Source of the DNA: Actinocatenispora sp036503555
Lineage (GTDB): Bacteria; Actinomycetota; Actinomycetes; Mycobacteriales; Micromonosporaceae
NCBI GenBank assembly: GCA_036503555.1
Contig: DASXWQ010000059.1
Location: 1 to 64,000, forward strand
DNA: 64,000 bases
Direction of reading: 5' to 3'
Every line of letters starts with the position of its first letter. Within the stretch, counting starts at the first letter, position 1. Both the position numbers and the translations under genes were made by a program. The notes under the pieces were generated by a model. That model ran no database searches. It was not told the DNA's origin and was given only the letters and a program-made list of their open reading frames with translations. Below are positions 50,583 to 59,868 of the stretch, piece after piece.

Positions 50583-50707
50583 GGCCGGCCGCATCGAGAG
50601 GCACCCCCGTACTGCCGTCGGCGCGGGAGGCCCGGGGTCACCGCCCGCCAAGCTGGATCACCATGCGGCCAGGACATGTTCCTGGAGCCGGCCGCCAACA
50701 TCTGGCC

Positions 50708-51442
50708 CTAGGGCTGGAAGAGTTTCCAGTGGCCCTCGGAGACGACCTGGGCGGCGCCGTCGACCACGCTGACGGCGGTCTGGTCGTCGATCGCGTACGT
50801 CGGCGCCGGGATCCGCGCCGCCCATTTCTCCGCGTTCGCGGGGGACGCGTCCGGGTGGTCCGGGTGCTCGAAGTGCGGGATCACCGCGAAGTCGACGAGT
50901 CCCGCTCCCTGCCCCGTGACCAGGGTCCTGCCGACGTCACCCTGCGGCGTCGCGAAGACGACGTCCTCCGACTTGAGCGGTCCGTCCGTCCCACGGGGCG
51001 GCTCGGTGTACGTCTCGACGAACGTCGCGGCGGCCGCGATGCTCCCCGCGCTCACCCCCACGTACACCGCCTCGGAACGCAGTGTCGGCAGCAGGGCGGC
51101 CAGGCCCGAGCGGCGCATCCAGTTGGCGAGGAACAGGGGGTCGCCGCCCCAGAACAGCAGCGCGTCGGCGTCCCGGACCGTGGGTACCCAGGCAGCGTCC
51201 TCGATGCTCGGTAGCACCGACAGCTCCAGCACGCCCAACGACTTCCAACCCAGGTCGGACAGCCGCGACGGGCCGCTGCCGGTGATCGCCCGGTACGCCA
51301 TGCCCTGCCCACCGGGGAACGGGTAGATGGCGGTCGGGACGAAGAGGGCGTTGGACTCGGTGATCGGCTTGCCCAGCAGGTCGACCAGCGCGTCGCGGAT
51401 GCTGCCGTTCGTGATCCCGGACGACGTGAGGAGTGCTCTCAT
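50708..51442 (-). CDS. Peptidase E-like (S51) family protein
   Basis: A 244-residue protein of the class I glutamine-amidotransferase-like S51 family. The nucleophile elbow VGVSAGSIAAA carries the catalytic Ser, and GGDPLFLANWMR and FAVIPHFEHPDHPD (His) are present. Classical PepE cleaves Asp-X dipeptides. No partner genes are nearby; the adjacent DNA is an eroded accessory patch. Confidence 0.85.
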   Translation of the reverse strand: MRALLTSSGITNGSIRDALVDLLGKPITESNALFVPTAIYPFPGGQGMAYRAITGSGPSRLSDLGWKSLGVLELSVLPSIEDAAWVPTVRDADALLFWGGDPLFLANWMRRSGLAALLPTLRSEAVYVGVSAGSIAAAATFVETYTEPPRGTDGPLKSEDVVFATPQGDVGRTLVTGQGAGLVDFAVIPHFEHPDHPDASPANAEKWAARIPAPTYAIDDQTAVSVVDGAAQVVSEGHWKLFQP

Positions 51443-51520
51443 GTTCCTACCTTCCCGAGGTGACGTCTCATGATTGCCCTCGCCGGGGCTTCACGGGGGG
51501 CAATGAGACCGGCCGGTGCA

Positions 51521-51917
51521 TCAACCCGCTCGCGTCCGTTCGGCTTCGGAAAGCGCGGCGTGCCAGGGGAAGTCGGCGAGGCAGCCCGCGCCGGTACCCG
51601 GCGGGTGCGGCTCCCACTCGCCCGGACCGCGCATGACGCGTACGCCTTCGGCGCGGAGCTGTTCGACGCCGCGGCGGGACGGCGCCCGCGCGGCGAGGGC
51701 GGCGTGACGAACGCGAGCACCACGACGGGAGCCCGTTGCCCACAGCCTCGGCGAGGATGCCCAGCGCGTAGGTGTCGGCGATTCCGTCGGCCCACCTGTT
51801 GATCGTGTTGTCCGTGGCCGGCGCGACGGTCAACGCGTCCGGCCGCGCCGGCGCCCGACCGTTGTTGATCACGGTGGGCGAGGTTCTGGGCGCGAATTGT
51901 AGGGGTTTCCGTGTCAT
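51521..51917 (-). pseudogene. Flavoprotein (PPC-decarboxylase-like) remnant, two frameshifts
   Basis: The minus strand encodes recognisable pieces of an actinobacterial flavoprotein in three frames: ALTVAPATDNTINRWADGIADTYALGILAEAVGNGLP, then after a -1 shift PVVVLAFVTPP, then after another -1 shift ARAPSRRGVEQLRAEGVRVMRGPG and HPPGTGAGCLADFPWHAALSEAERTRAG ending at the TGA at 51521-51523. The shifts fall near 51739 and 51706. The N-terminal FMN-binding start is also missing beyond about 51880. The gene is therefore dead, unless the two single-base losses are sequencing errors in GC-rich runs. Confidence 0.75.
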
Positions 51918-51963
51918 GAACCGGGCGTAGCTCCGTCACATGGGTGGAAGTGGGAGGTACGCG

Positions 51964-52185
51964 ATGGAACGGGCGGAAGCGTTGAAGGTGCTGCGGACGC
52001 ATCACGCGATGGGCGCCGCGTACGAGCGGCTCGTGTGTTGCGTGGAGCGGGAGGAGTGGCCGTGCGAGATGGTGCAGGAGGCGCGGGTGGTGGTGCCGCC
52101 GGCGCCACGGCGCTGGCGGGGCGTCGACCTGGGCTTGTACGCGGTCGAGGAGCCGGCGACGACACGCGGTGCGGCATGGCTCTGA
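51964..52185 (+). CDS. Small hypothetical protein
   Basis: A 73-residue acidic protein (MERAEALKVLRTHHAMGAAYERLVCCVEREEWPCEMVQEARVV...) with three Cys. GGGAGG lies nine bases before the ATG. It overlaps the next small gene by 10 bp. I recognise no family. Its position next to the truncated flavoprotein suggests an accessory island. Confidence 0.5.
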   Translation: MERAEALKVLRTHHAMGAAYERLVCCVEREEWPCEMVQEARVVVPPAPRRWRGVDLGLYAVEEPATTRGAAWL

Positions 52186-52400
52186 TCGCCGGGGCACGCC
52201 CGGTCGTCGGTGACCTGGTGCTGATGCCGCGCTGGCTGACGACCGAGCCGACGTGGTTCCGGGTGCTGGGCGTGCGGCCGCCGGTCGGTCTGCTGCCCGG
52301 CTGGTGCTACCTGGACGGGTACCTGATCCAACCGGACGGTACGCAGCGGCTCGGCAGCCACTTCGTACCGATCGCCGCCCTGGTCGTGAACCGCCAGTAG
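52176..52400 (+). CDS. Small hypothetical protein
   Basis: A 74-residue protein rich in beta-type sequence (GDLVLMPRWLTTEPTWFRVLGVRPPVG, GWCYLDGYLIQPDGTQRLGSHFVPIAALVV), possibly a small SH3-like barrel. The ATG at 52176 lies inside the preceding small gene; the two appear coupled. Function unknown. Confidence 0.5.
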   Translation: MALIAGARPVVGDLVLMPRWLTTEPTWFRVLGVRPPVGLLPGWCYLDGYLIQPDGTQRLGSHFVPIAALVVNRQ

Positions 52401-52483
52401 CCGCCGACGCCGACGGCACGTCGGGCCGGCAACCCCGCGACGAGCAACGCCGACACGCGGCGACGGACGGCGGCGGCCGGGAG

Positions 52484-54322
52484 TCAGCGGCCGACGGCGT
52501 AGCCCTGGGCGCCGCGGGGGTTGGCGGCCGCGCGGAGGAAGCCTGTGCCCGTGGGTGCGTCGGAGCCGGTCGCCGGATGCCAGTCGGGGTCGCGGGCGAC
52601 GGCGGAGAGCCGGCCGAGCGACCAGCCGTCCTGTACCTCGACGCGGTGTCCGCGCCGCCGCAGCTCGTCGAGTACGTCGGGCTGAAACCGGTCCTCGACG
52701 AGCAGTACGCCGGGCCGGGATCCGCGCGGCCAGAACGAGCCGGGGAAATGCATCGAGTGGAACATCGGCGCGTCGATGGCTTCCTGGAGCCCGAGCCCGC
52801 GGTGCACGAGGGACAGGAAGAAGGTCAGGGACCACTGGTCCTGCTGGTCGCCCCCGGGCGTACCGAAGGCCAGCCAGGGTCGGCCGTCGCGCAGCGCGAA
52901 CGACGGCGAGAGCGTGGTGCGGGGTCGTGCGCCGGGCCGCAGCGAGGCGGGCAGGCCGTCGGTCAACCAGAACATCTGGCCGCGGGTACCGAGGCTGAAG
53001 CCGAGGCCGGGGATGGTCGGTGAGGACTGGAGCCAGCCGCCGCTGGGTGTCGCGGAGACCATGTTGCCCCAGCGGTCCACGACGTCGAGGTGGCAGGTGT
53101 CGCCCTGTACCCGGCCGTCGGGCGCGGTGCGCTCCAGCCCGACGGTGGGTTCGCCGACGCCGGAGATGACGCCGCTCGCCGGGTCGACCGGGGCGGGCCG
53201 GGGGATGCGCGGCAGCAGCGGTTCGCGGCCGTCGGGTCGGCCGGGGCGCAGGTCGAGGCTGGCCTCGGGGCCGATGAGCGCGCGCCGTTCGGCGTTGTAC
53301 GCCTCACTGAGCACTGTGGACAGTGGTACGTCGGTGAAGCGCGGATCCCCGTACCACGCCTCGCGATCCGCGAACGCGAGCTTCGCCGCCTCGACCACGG
53401 TGTGGGTGAACTCGGCCGGCGACGCGGCGTCGAGGTCGAACCCGCTCAGCAGAGCCAGCTGCTGAAGGAACGCCGGTCCCTGGCCCCACGGGCCGGTCTT
53501 GCAGACGGTGTGGCCGTGGTAGTCGTACGTCGCCGGTGCCTCGACGGTGGCCCGCCACGACGCGAGGTCGTCGCCGGTGAGCAGCCCGGCGTGCTCGTCG
53601 CCGGACGTGTCGCGCCACGGCCGGCCGGCGCAGAAGTCCGCGACCGCCTCCGCCACGAACCCTTCGTACCAGGCGTGCCGCGCGGCCTCGATCTCCCTGC
53701 CGCGGTCGGGTCCGTGCGCCTCGGCCTCCGCCACGACCCGCCGGTACGTCGCGGCCAGCACCGGGTTGGCGAACCGGCTGCCGGGCGCGGGTACGGTGTC
53801 GCCGGGCAGCCAGGTCGCGGCCGAGGTCGGCCAGTCGGCGCGGAACATGTCGGCCACGGTGCCGATCGCGGAGCTGACACGGTCGAGGACGGGGCAGCCG
53901 TGCTCGGCGTACGCGATGGCGGGGGCGAGGACGTCGCGGAGCCGCCAGGTGCCCCAGCGTTCGAGCATCAGCAGCCAGCCGCCGAACGCGCCCGGTACGG
54001 TCGCCGGCAGCAGCCCGGTGCCGGGGATCAGGTCGAGACCGAGCCCGGTGACCGCGTCGATGGTGGCGGCGGCCGGCGCGACGCCCTGCCCGCACACCGT
54101 GGACACCGTCTGGTCGGCCTCGCTCCACACCAGCGCGGGCACCTCGCCACCGGGACCGTTCAGGTGCGGCTCCACCACCTGGAGTACGAAGCCGACGGTG
54201 ACCGCGGCGTCGAACGCGTTGCCGCCGCGTTCCAGCACGCTCATGCCGGCGGCGGACGCGAGCCAGTGGGTACTCGCGACCATTCCGACGTCGCCGGTCA
54301 GTTCGGGCCGGGTGGTGAACAT
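52484..54322 (-). CDS. Gamma-glutamyltransferase family protein
   Basis: A 612-residue Ntn-hydrolase of the GGT family. The N-terminal half is ASAAGMSVLERGGNAFDAAVTVGFVLQVVEPHLNGPGG. The autoprocessing site lies before the Thr in QGDTCHLDVVD; that Thr becomes the nucleophile. The small subunit carries TPGGDQQDQWSLTF. No export signal is visible, so it would act in the cytoplasm, unlike E. coli GGT. ATG at 54322 with GAGAGGAG upstream. It is the last gene of a peptide-importer operon, 10 bp after the ATPase gene, and probably cleaves imported gamma-glutamyl peptides. Confidence 0.9.
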   Translation of the reverse strand: MFTTRPELTGDVGMVASTHWLASAAGMSVLERGGNAFDAAVTVGFVLQVVEPHLNGPGGEVPALVWSEADQTVSTVCGQGVAPAAATIDAVTGLGLDLIPGTGLLPATVPGAFGGWLLMLERWGTWRLRDVLAPAIAYAEHGCPVLDRVSSAIGTVADMFRADWPTSAATWLPGDTVPAPGSRFANPVLAATYRRVVAEAEAHGPDRGREIEAARHAWYEGFVAEAVADFCAGRPWRDTSGDEHAGLLTGDDLASWRATVEAPATYDYHGHTVCKTGPWGQGPAFLQQLALLSGFDLDAASPAEFTHTVVEAAKLAFADREAWYGDPRFTDVPLSTVLSEAYNAERRALIGPEASLDLRPGRPDGREPLLPRIPRPAPVDPASGVISGVGEPTVGLERTAPDGRVQGDTCHLDVVDRWGNMVSATPSGGWLQSSPTIPGLGFSLGTRGQMFWLTDGLPASLRPGARPRTTLSPSFALRDGRPWLAFGTPGGDQQDQWSLTFFLSLVHRGLGLQEAIDAPMFHSMHFPGSFWPRGSRPGVLLVEDRFQPDVLDELRRRGHRVEVQDGWSLGRLSAVARDPDWHPATGSDAPTGTGFLRAAANPRGAQGYAVGR

Positions 54323-54332
54323 GCGGCTCCTC

Positions 54333-55295
54333 TCAGGACCTCTCAACCAGGTGGCAGGCGACGCGGTGGGCGCCGTCGAGCGGATCGAGCTCCGGGACCA
54401 CCGTGGCACACTTCTCGACCGCGACGGGGCACCGGGTGTGGAAGCGGCACCCGGCGGGCGGCGCGACCGGGGTCGGTACGTCCCCGGACAGCACGATCCG
54501 GTGGCGCCGGCGCTGTTCGCCCGGATCGGGTACGGGCGCCGCGGACAGCAGCGCCTTCGTGTACGGGTGCTTCGGGTCGGTGAAGACCTGCTCGCGCGGT
54601 CCGGTCTCGACGATCGTGCCGAGGTACATGACGGCGACGGTGTCGACGAGGTACTCGACCACGGACAGGTCGTGCGTGATGAACAGGCACGAGAAACCCA
54701 TGTCCCGCTGGAGGTCGGCGAGCAGGTTCAGCACGGATGCCTGCACGGAGACGTCCAGCGCGGAGACCGGCTCGTCCGCGACGACCAGCTTCGGTTCGCA
54801 GACGAGAGCGCGGGCGAGGCCGACCCGCTGGCGCTGGCCGCCGGACAGTTCGTGCGGGTACCGGTGGCGGGTTCCGGCGTTCAGCCCGACGCGTTCGAGC
54901 ATCGCGGCGACCCGGTCGTCGGCGTCGCGACCGGCCGCGATCCGGTGCTGCCGCAACGGTTCCGCGACGATCCGGCCGACGGGGAAGCGGGGGTTGAGCG
55001 ACGAGTACGGGTCCTGGAAGACGATGTGCACGTCGCGCCGCAGCGGGCGCATCGCCCGTCGCGAGATGTGCGTGACGTCCTTGTCTCCCAACAGGATCCG
55101 GCCGGCGGTCGGCTCGGTCAGTCGCAGCACGCACCGCCCGACGGTCGACTTCCCGGAGCCGGACTCGCCGACGAGCCCCAGGATCTCGCCGGTACCCACG
55201 CGCAGCGAGACACCGTCGACCGCGTGCACCGCGCGGCCCCGGCCGGCCGGGTAGTGCTTGACCAGGTCGGTGACCGAAAGGACTGCGTCAGGCAT
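54333..55295 (-). CDS. Oligopeptide ABC transporter ATPase, DppF-like
   Basis: A 320-residue ATPase: Walker A GESGSGKST, Q-loop VFQDPYSSLNPR, signature LSGGQRQRVGLARALV, Walker B VVADEPVSALD and H-loop FITHDLS. The C-terminal oligopeptide-transporter extension has Cys in CRFHTRCPVAVEKC, a likely iron-sulfur or zinc site. It overlaps dppD-like gene by 8 bp. It is the second of two ATPases, as usual for peptide importers. Confidence 0.95.
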   Translation of the reverse strand: MPDAVLSVTDLVKHYPAGRGRAVHAVDGVSLRVGTGEILGLVGESGSGKSTVGRCVLRLTEPTAGRILLGDKDVTHISRRAMRPLRRDVHIVFQDPYSSLNPRFPVGRIVAEPLRQHRIAAGRDADDRVAAMLERVGLNAGTRHRYPHELSGGQRQRVGLARALVCEPKLVVADEPVSALDVSVQASVLNLLADLQRDMGFSCLFITHDLSVVEYLVDTVAVMYLGTIVETGPREQVFTDPKHPYTKALLSAAPVPDPGEQRRRHRIVLSGDVPTPVAPPAGCRFHTRCPVAVEKCATVVPELDPLDGAHRVACHLVERS

Positions 55296-56262
55296 CGACG
55301 GCCTCCACTGTGGACGGATGGAAGCAGGCGGCGAGGTGCCCGTCGCCGTGCGGTTCGAGCACCGGGCGGGCGGCGGTGCAGGCGTCGTCGGCGTACCCGC
55401 AGCGCGGCGCGAACGGGCAGGCGTCCGGGTCGTCGTACGGCGGGGGGACCATCCCGGGGATCTCGCGCAGCCGGCCGCCGCGCGCCGACGCGGGCAGCGC
55501 GTCGAGCAACCCCCGGGTGTACGGGTGGCGGGGCCGGGCGAACAGCTCGTCCACGCCGGCCTGCTCGACGATGCGACCCGCGTACATGACGGCGACGCGG
55601 TCGGCGATGTCGGCGACCACGCCGAGATCGTGTGTGATGAGCACGATCGCGGTGCCGAGCCGGTCGCGCAGCGCCCGGAACACGTCCAGTACGCCGGCCT
55701 GGATCGTGACGTCCAGCGCGGTCGTCGGCTCGTCCGCGATGAGCACGCGAGGATCGCAGGCGACCGCGATGGCGATCATCACCCGCTGGCGCAGGCCGCC
55801 GGAGAGCTGGTGCGGGTACTCGCCGAGGCGGCGCGCCGCGTCCGGGATCCCGACCAGGTCCAGCAGCTCGACCGCCCGGGTACGCGCGGCGCGGCGGGAC
55901 ATCCGCTCGTGCCGCCGGAGTACCTCGGTGATCTGGAAGCCGACGGTGAACGACGGGTTGAGAGACGTCATCGGCTCCTGGAAGACGACCGAGATCTCCT
56001 TGCCCCGCAGGGATCTCAGCTCCCGGTCCGGCCGGCCGAGCAGCTCCGCGCCGTCCAGCGTGACCGAGCCGGTGAGCGTCGCGCCGTCCGGCAGCAACCG
56101 GGGTACGGACATCGCGGTGACGGACTTGCCGGAGCCGGACTCGCCGCACAGGGCCAGGATCTCGCCCGCGGCCAGGGTCAGCGACACGCCCTTGACGGCG
56201 CGTACCGTGCCGGCCTCGGTGTCGAAGGAGACGGTCAGATCGGCGATCGACAGCAGGTTCAT
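55288..56262 (-). CDS. Oligopeptide ABC transporter ATPase, DppD-like
   Basis: A 324-residue ATPase: Walker A GESGSGKSVT, VFQEPMTSLNP, LSGGLRQRVMIAIAVACDP, LIADEPTTALD and LITHDLGVVADIADRVAVMYAGRIVE. The C-terminal Cys motif is CPFAPRCGYADDAC. The ATG overlaps the permease stop (ATGA). A copy of the TCCACWGTGGA motif lies in its 3' end (55304-55314). Confidence 0.95.
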   Translation of the reverse strand: MNLLSIADLTVSFDTEAGTVRAVKGVSLTLAAGEILALCGESGSGKSVTAMSVPRLLPDGATLTGSVTLDGAELLGRPDRELRSLRGKEISVVFQEPMTSLNPSFTVGFQITEVLRRHERMSRRAARTRAVELLDLVGIPDAARRLGEYPHQLSGGLRQRVMIAIAVACDPRVLIADEPTTALDVTIQAGVLDVFRALRDRLGTAIVLITHDLGVVADIADRVAVMYAGRIVEQAGVDELFARPRHPYTRGLLDALPASARGGRLREIPGMVPPPYDDPDACPFAPRCGYADDACTAARPVLEPHGDGHLAACFHPSTVEAVDA

Positions 56263-57143
56263 CGCGCACTCCTGGGGTCGATGACGTCGCGCAGGCCGTC
56301 GCCGAGCAGGTTGAAGCCGAGCGTCGTTGCCGCGATCATGACGCCGGGCCAGACCGCGAGCCACGGCGCCTGCGACAGGAACTGCTGCGCACCGGTCAGC
56401 ATCACGCCCCACGACGGCGTCGGCGGCTGTACGCCGAGGCCGAGGAACGACAGCGTCGCCTCGCCGATGATCGCGCCGGGGATCGCCACCGTCGCCTGCA
56501 CGATGAGCGCGTTCGTCGCGTTCGGCAGCACGTACCGGGTGAGGATGGTGCGATCCGTCGCGCCGTCGGCGATCGCGCCCGCCACGAAGTCCTGCTCGCG
56601 GACGGCCAGCACCTCGCCGCGGGTGATCCGTACGACGGCGGGGATCTGCGAGATGCCCAGCGCCAGTACGACGTTGCGCAGCGACGGGCCGAGGATCGCG
56701 GCCAGCCCCACCGCGAACACCAGGAACGGGAACGCGAGCACGACGTCCACCGCCCGCATCACGACCGAGTCGAGGTGTTTGCGGTAGAAGCCCGCGACGA
56801 GCCCGATCGGCACGCCGACCACCATCGCCAGCGCGACCGACAGCACGCCGGCCTCCAGGGAAACCCGTGCGCCGGAAGCGATCCGGGTCAGCTGGTCGCG
56901 GCCGAGGTCGTCGGTGCCGAGCAGGTGGGACAGCGACGGCGCGCCGAGTACGTGGCCGAAGTCGATCCGCGTCGGGTCGCCGAACACGACCGGCCCGACC
57001 ACCGCCAGCAGCAGGAACAGCACGACCAGCACGAGCCCGGTCATCGCCATCGGGCGCCGCCGGAACCGCCGCCACATCCGCCGGGTACGCCCGGACCCGG
57101 TTGCCGCCGGCGCGAGGCGGGCGGGGGTGAGCACGTCAGCCAT
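56259..57143 (-). CDS. Oligopeptide ABC transporter permease, DppC-like
   Basis: A 294-residue permease. The N-terminal OppC leader (TRRMWRRFRRRPMAMTGLVLVVLFLLLAVVGPVVF) is followed by five further helices. The EAA loop (EVLAVREQDFVAGAIADGATDRTILTRYVLPN) contacts the ATPases. It overlaps dppB-like gene by 8 bp and dppD-like gene by 4 bp. Confidence 0.94.
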   Translation of the reverse strand: MADVLTPARLAPAATGSGRTRRMWRRFRRRPMAMTGLVLVVLFLLLAVVGPVVFGDPTRIDFGHVLGAPSLSHLLGTDDLGRDQLTRIASGARVSLEAGVLSVALAMVVGVPIGLVAGFYRKHLDSVVMRAVDVVLAFPFLVFAVGLAAILGPSLRNVVLALGISQIPAVVRITRGEVLAVREQDFVAGAIADGATDRTILTRYVLPNATNALIVQATVAIPGAIIGEATLSFLGLGVQPPTPSWGVMLTGAQQFLSQAPWLAVWPGVMIAATTLGFNLLGDGLRDVIDPRSAR

Positions 57144-58095
57144 CAGCCGCTCCTGCCAGCCGGATCCGCGGATTCAGCGCGGCGTACGCGACGTCGACGA
57201 GGAGGTTGACCACGATGTACCCGACGACGGTGACCAGTACGACCGCCTGGATCACCGGGTAGTTGCGGGTCAGTACCGCGTCGACGGTGAGCTTGCCGAA
57301 GCCGGGGATGACGAAGATCTGCTCGGTGACGACGGCACCCGAGATGAGCCCGCCGAGTTGCAGGCCCAGCACGGTGACCACCGTGGTGAGGCTGTTGCGC
57401 AGCGCGTGTACGCCGACGACCCGGGCGCCGGAGAGGCCCTTGGCGCGCGCGGTGCGTACGTAGTCGGCGGAGAGCGCGCCGAGCATCGCGGATCTGGTCT
57501 GCCGCATGAGGATCGCGGCGAAGCCGGTGCCGAGTACGAGCGCCGGCAGGATCATCCGGCGCAGGTTCTGCACGGGATCGTCGGTCAGCGGCACGTATCC
57601 CGAGGCCGGCAGGATCCGCAGCTTCACCGCGAACAGCAGGATCGCCAGCAGCCCCAGCCAGAAGTGCGGCACCGACAGCCCGACGAGGCCGAACCCGGTC
57701 GCCACGTAGTCCGGGAACCTCCCGCGCCGGGCCGCCGCGATCGTGCCGGCGACGACGCCGATGACGATCGCGACGAGCATGGCCAGTACGGCCAGCTCCA
57801 GCGTGACCGGGATCCGCTCGGCGAGGATGCCGCTGACCGGCAGCTTGTCCTGTGTCGACGTACCGAGATCGCCGGTGACGAGCTGCTTCAGGTAGTCGAC
57901 GTACTGCACGGGCAGCGGCTGGTCGAGGCCGTACTGGTGCCGGATCGCCTCGACCACCTTCGGTGTGGCGTTCTCGCCGGCGAGCACGACGGCCGGGTCA
58001 CCCGGCAGTGCGCGTACGCCGAGGAAGACCACGACGCTGGCCAGCGCCACCACGATCAGCGCGGCGCCGGCGCGCCGCAACAGGAACCATCCCAT
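57136..58095 (-). CDS. Oligopeptide ABC transporter permease, DppB-like
   Basis: A 319-residue permease beginning FLLRRAGAALIVVALASVVVFLGVRALPGDPA, the typical DppB start. It has about six membrane helices and the EAA segment DYVRTARAKGLSGARVVGVHALRNSL. It starts 7 bp after the binding-protein gene, so it is cotranscribed with it. Confidence 0.95.
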   Translation of the reverse strand: MGWFLLRRAGAALIVVALASVVVFLGVRALPGDPAVVLAGENATPKVVEAIRHQYGLDQPLPVQYVDYLKQLVTGDLGTSTQDKLPVSGILAERIPVTLELAVLAMLVAIVIGVVAGTIAAARRGRFPDYVATGFGLVGLSVPHFWLGLLAILLFAVKLRILPASGYVPLTDDPVQNLRRMILPALVLGTGFAAILMRQTRSAMLGALSADYVRTARAKGLSGARVVGVHALRNSLTTVVTVLGLQLGGLISGAVVTEQIFVIPGFGKLTVDAVLTRNYPVIQAVVLVTVVGYIVVNLLVDVAYAALNPRIRLAGAADG

Positions 58096-58102
58096 CTCGT
58101 CC

Positions 58103-59707
58103 CTACCTCGCGTAGCCCGCGGTCGTGAACCGCGGTATGCCGTCGGCGTAGTACCGGATCCCGGCGACGCGTGCGCTGGTGCCGAGGAAGTACCGCTCGT
58201 GGTACAGGTAGATGACGCCGCCGAGCTGCTCCTGGCGGCGGATCGCCGTGGCGTACAGGCGGGCGCGCTCGGCGGTGTCGGTGGTGGCGGCGGCCCGATG
58301 CACGGCGTCGTCGATCACCGGGTCGTGCAGGCCGGAGTAGTTGTTCGAGCCGCCGGTGGTGATGAGGTCGTTGAGGTTGCCGTCCGGGTCGACGCGGCCG
58401 GACCAGCCGACCTGGATCGCGTCGAACTTCCCGGCCCGCGCCTGGTCGAGCGCGGTGACGAACTCGGCCGGCTGCACGGTCACCGCGAAGCCCGCCTCCT
58501 TCGCCATCGCCTGCACGACCTGGCCGAGTCGTTCGGTCACGGAGTCGGCCGCCAGCAACAGGTTCACGTGCACCGGCGTGTGCACCCCGGCCCGCTTCAG
58601 CAGTGTCCGGGCCTGCGCCAGGTCGCGCTTCGGGCATCTCGTCGCCGGATCGCGGTACGCGCTGCCGCGGGGAAGCGGCGAGCAGTCCGGGTCGTACAGG
58701 CCGTTGAAGACCACGCGGTTGATGACGTCCCGGTCCAGCGACAGCTCGAACGCCTTGCGCAGCAGCGCATTCCGCGCCAGCGGTGTGTCGACCTTCCCCG
58801 GTGGTTTGTCGGTGCCGCGGGTGTTCGCCGTGTTGATCGTGATCCCCTGGTACCCGATGCCGCCGCCGGCCAGGATCTTCAGGCTGTTGTCCGCGGACAG
58901 CGAGCCGACGTCGGACGTGGCGATCCGTTCCGCCACCTGGATGTCGCCGGACTGGAGGTTCGCCGACCGTACGTTGGCGTCGGTGACGATCTTGTAGACG
59001 ATGCCGTCCAGCTTCACCTTCGCCCGGGCGTAGTAGTACCGGGAACGCTTCAGCACGATCTGGTTGCCCGACGTACGGCTGACGAACGAGAACGGGCCGA
59101 CGCACACCGGGTGCGCGCCGAAGTCCTTGCCGTACCTGGCGAGCGCGCGCGGGGACATGATCATGCCGGCGCGGTCCGCGAGCTGCGCGCCGAGCGGGGC
59201 GAACGGCCGGGACATGTCCAGCCGTACGGTGTGGTCGTCGACGACGGTGACCGACCGGACGGCGCCCAGCTCGCTCGTGCGCGACGAGGTCGGCAGGGTG
59301 AGGTCGCGGACCAGGGTGGTGCGCACCGCCCGCGCGTCGAGCGGGGTGCCGTCGTTGAACCGGATCCCTTGGCGCAGGCGGATCGTGGCGGTCTTCCCGC
59401 CGTTGGACAGCGTCGGCAGTGCGGCGGCGAGCTGCGGCACGACCTTCATGTCCGCGTCGACGTCGTACAGCTTCTCGCACATGCTGGCGAACACCTCGCG
59501 CGCGACGAACGTGTTCGCGGTGGTCGGGTCGAGCGCGTCGGGGTCCTGGGACAGCGCGACGGTGAGCGTGCCGCCCGGCCGTACCGGGCGGTCGTCGTAC
59601 GGCGCGGTGCCGGTGAGGGCGGCGCCGGTGCTCGTCGCGGTGCCCGAGCAGCCGGCGGCGACCAGCGGTACGACCGCGAGGGCGGCGAGCAGCCGTCGGG
59701 TACGCAT
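58103..59707 (-). CDS. Peptide ABC transporter substrate-binding lipoprotein, DppA-like
   Basis: A 534-residue family-5 solute-binding protein with a lipoprotein signal (VVPLVAAGCSG, Cys at residue 20). Hallmarks are GGTLTVALSQDPDALDPTTAN near the N-terminus, LRQGIRFNDGTPLDARAV and ALLRKAFELSLDRDVI. The ATG at 59707 follows CGAGGAG. First gene of the importer/GGT operon; a palindromic operator lies 43 bp upstream. The GGT partner suggests gamma-glutamyl peptides as ligand (inference). Confidence 0.94.
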   Translation of the reverse strand: MRTRRLLAALAVVPLVAAGCSGTATSTGAALTGTAPYDDRPVRPGGTLTVALSQDPDALDPTTANTFVAREVFASMCEKLYDVDADMKVVPQLAAALPTLSNGGKTATIRLRQGIRFNDGTPLDARAVRTTLVRDLTLPTSSRTSELGAVRSVTVVDDHTVRLDMSRPFAPLGAQLADRAGMIMSPRALARYGKDFGAHPVCVGPFSFVSRTSGNQIVLKRSRYYYARAKVKLDGIVYKIVTDANVRSANLQSGDIQVAERIATSDVGSLSADNSLKILAGGGIGYQGITINTANTRGTDKPPGKVDTPLARNALLRKAFELSLDRDVINRVVFNGLYDPDCSPLPRGSAYRDPATRCPKRDLAQARTLLKRAGVHTPVHVNLLLAADSVTERLGQVVQAMAKEAGFAVTVQPAEFVTALDQARAGKFDAIQVGWSGRVDPDGNLNDLITTGGSNNYSGLHDPVIDDAVHRAAATTDTAERARLYATAIRRQEQLGGVIYLYHERYFLGTSARVAGIRYYADGIPRFTTAGYAR

Positions 59708-59750
59708 GGGTGCTCCTCGAAGGGGGGTGTGCGGGGCGCCACAGCGACTT

Positions 59751-59760
59751 CTGTATACAG
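59751..59760. promoter_or_regulatory. FCD-GntR-type operator before the importer operon
   Basis: CTGTATACAG is a perfect palindrome with a TGTATACA core, typical of FCD-type GntR regulators. It lies 43 bp before the dppA-like ATG, overlapping a possible -10 (TATACA on the minus strand). Confidence 0.55.
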
Positions 59761-59868
59761 GATCCCGACATGTTTGCCATTCCCGTCCTGTCATGTGAGA
59801 CCGGGCGGTGGCTGAGACGGGTGACGGCCGAGGCAGGGGCGGCCGAGGTCTGGTGGCGGTGCCGCAGG

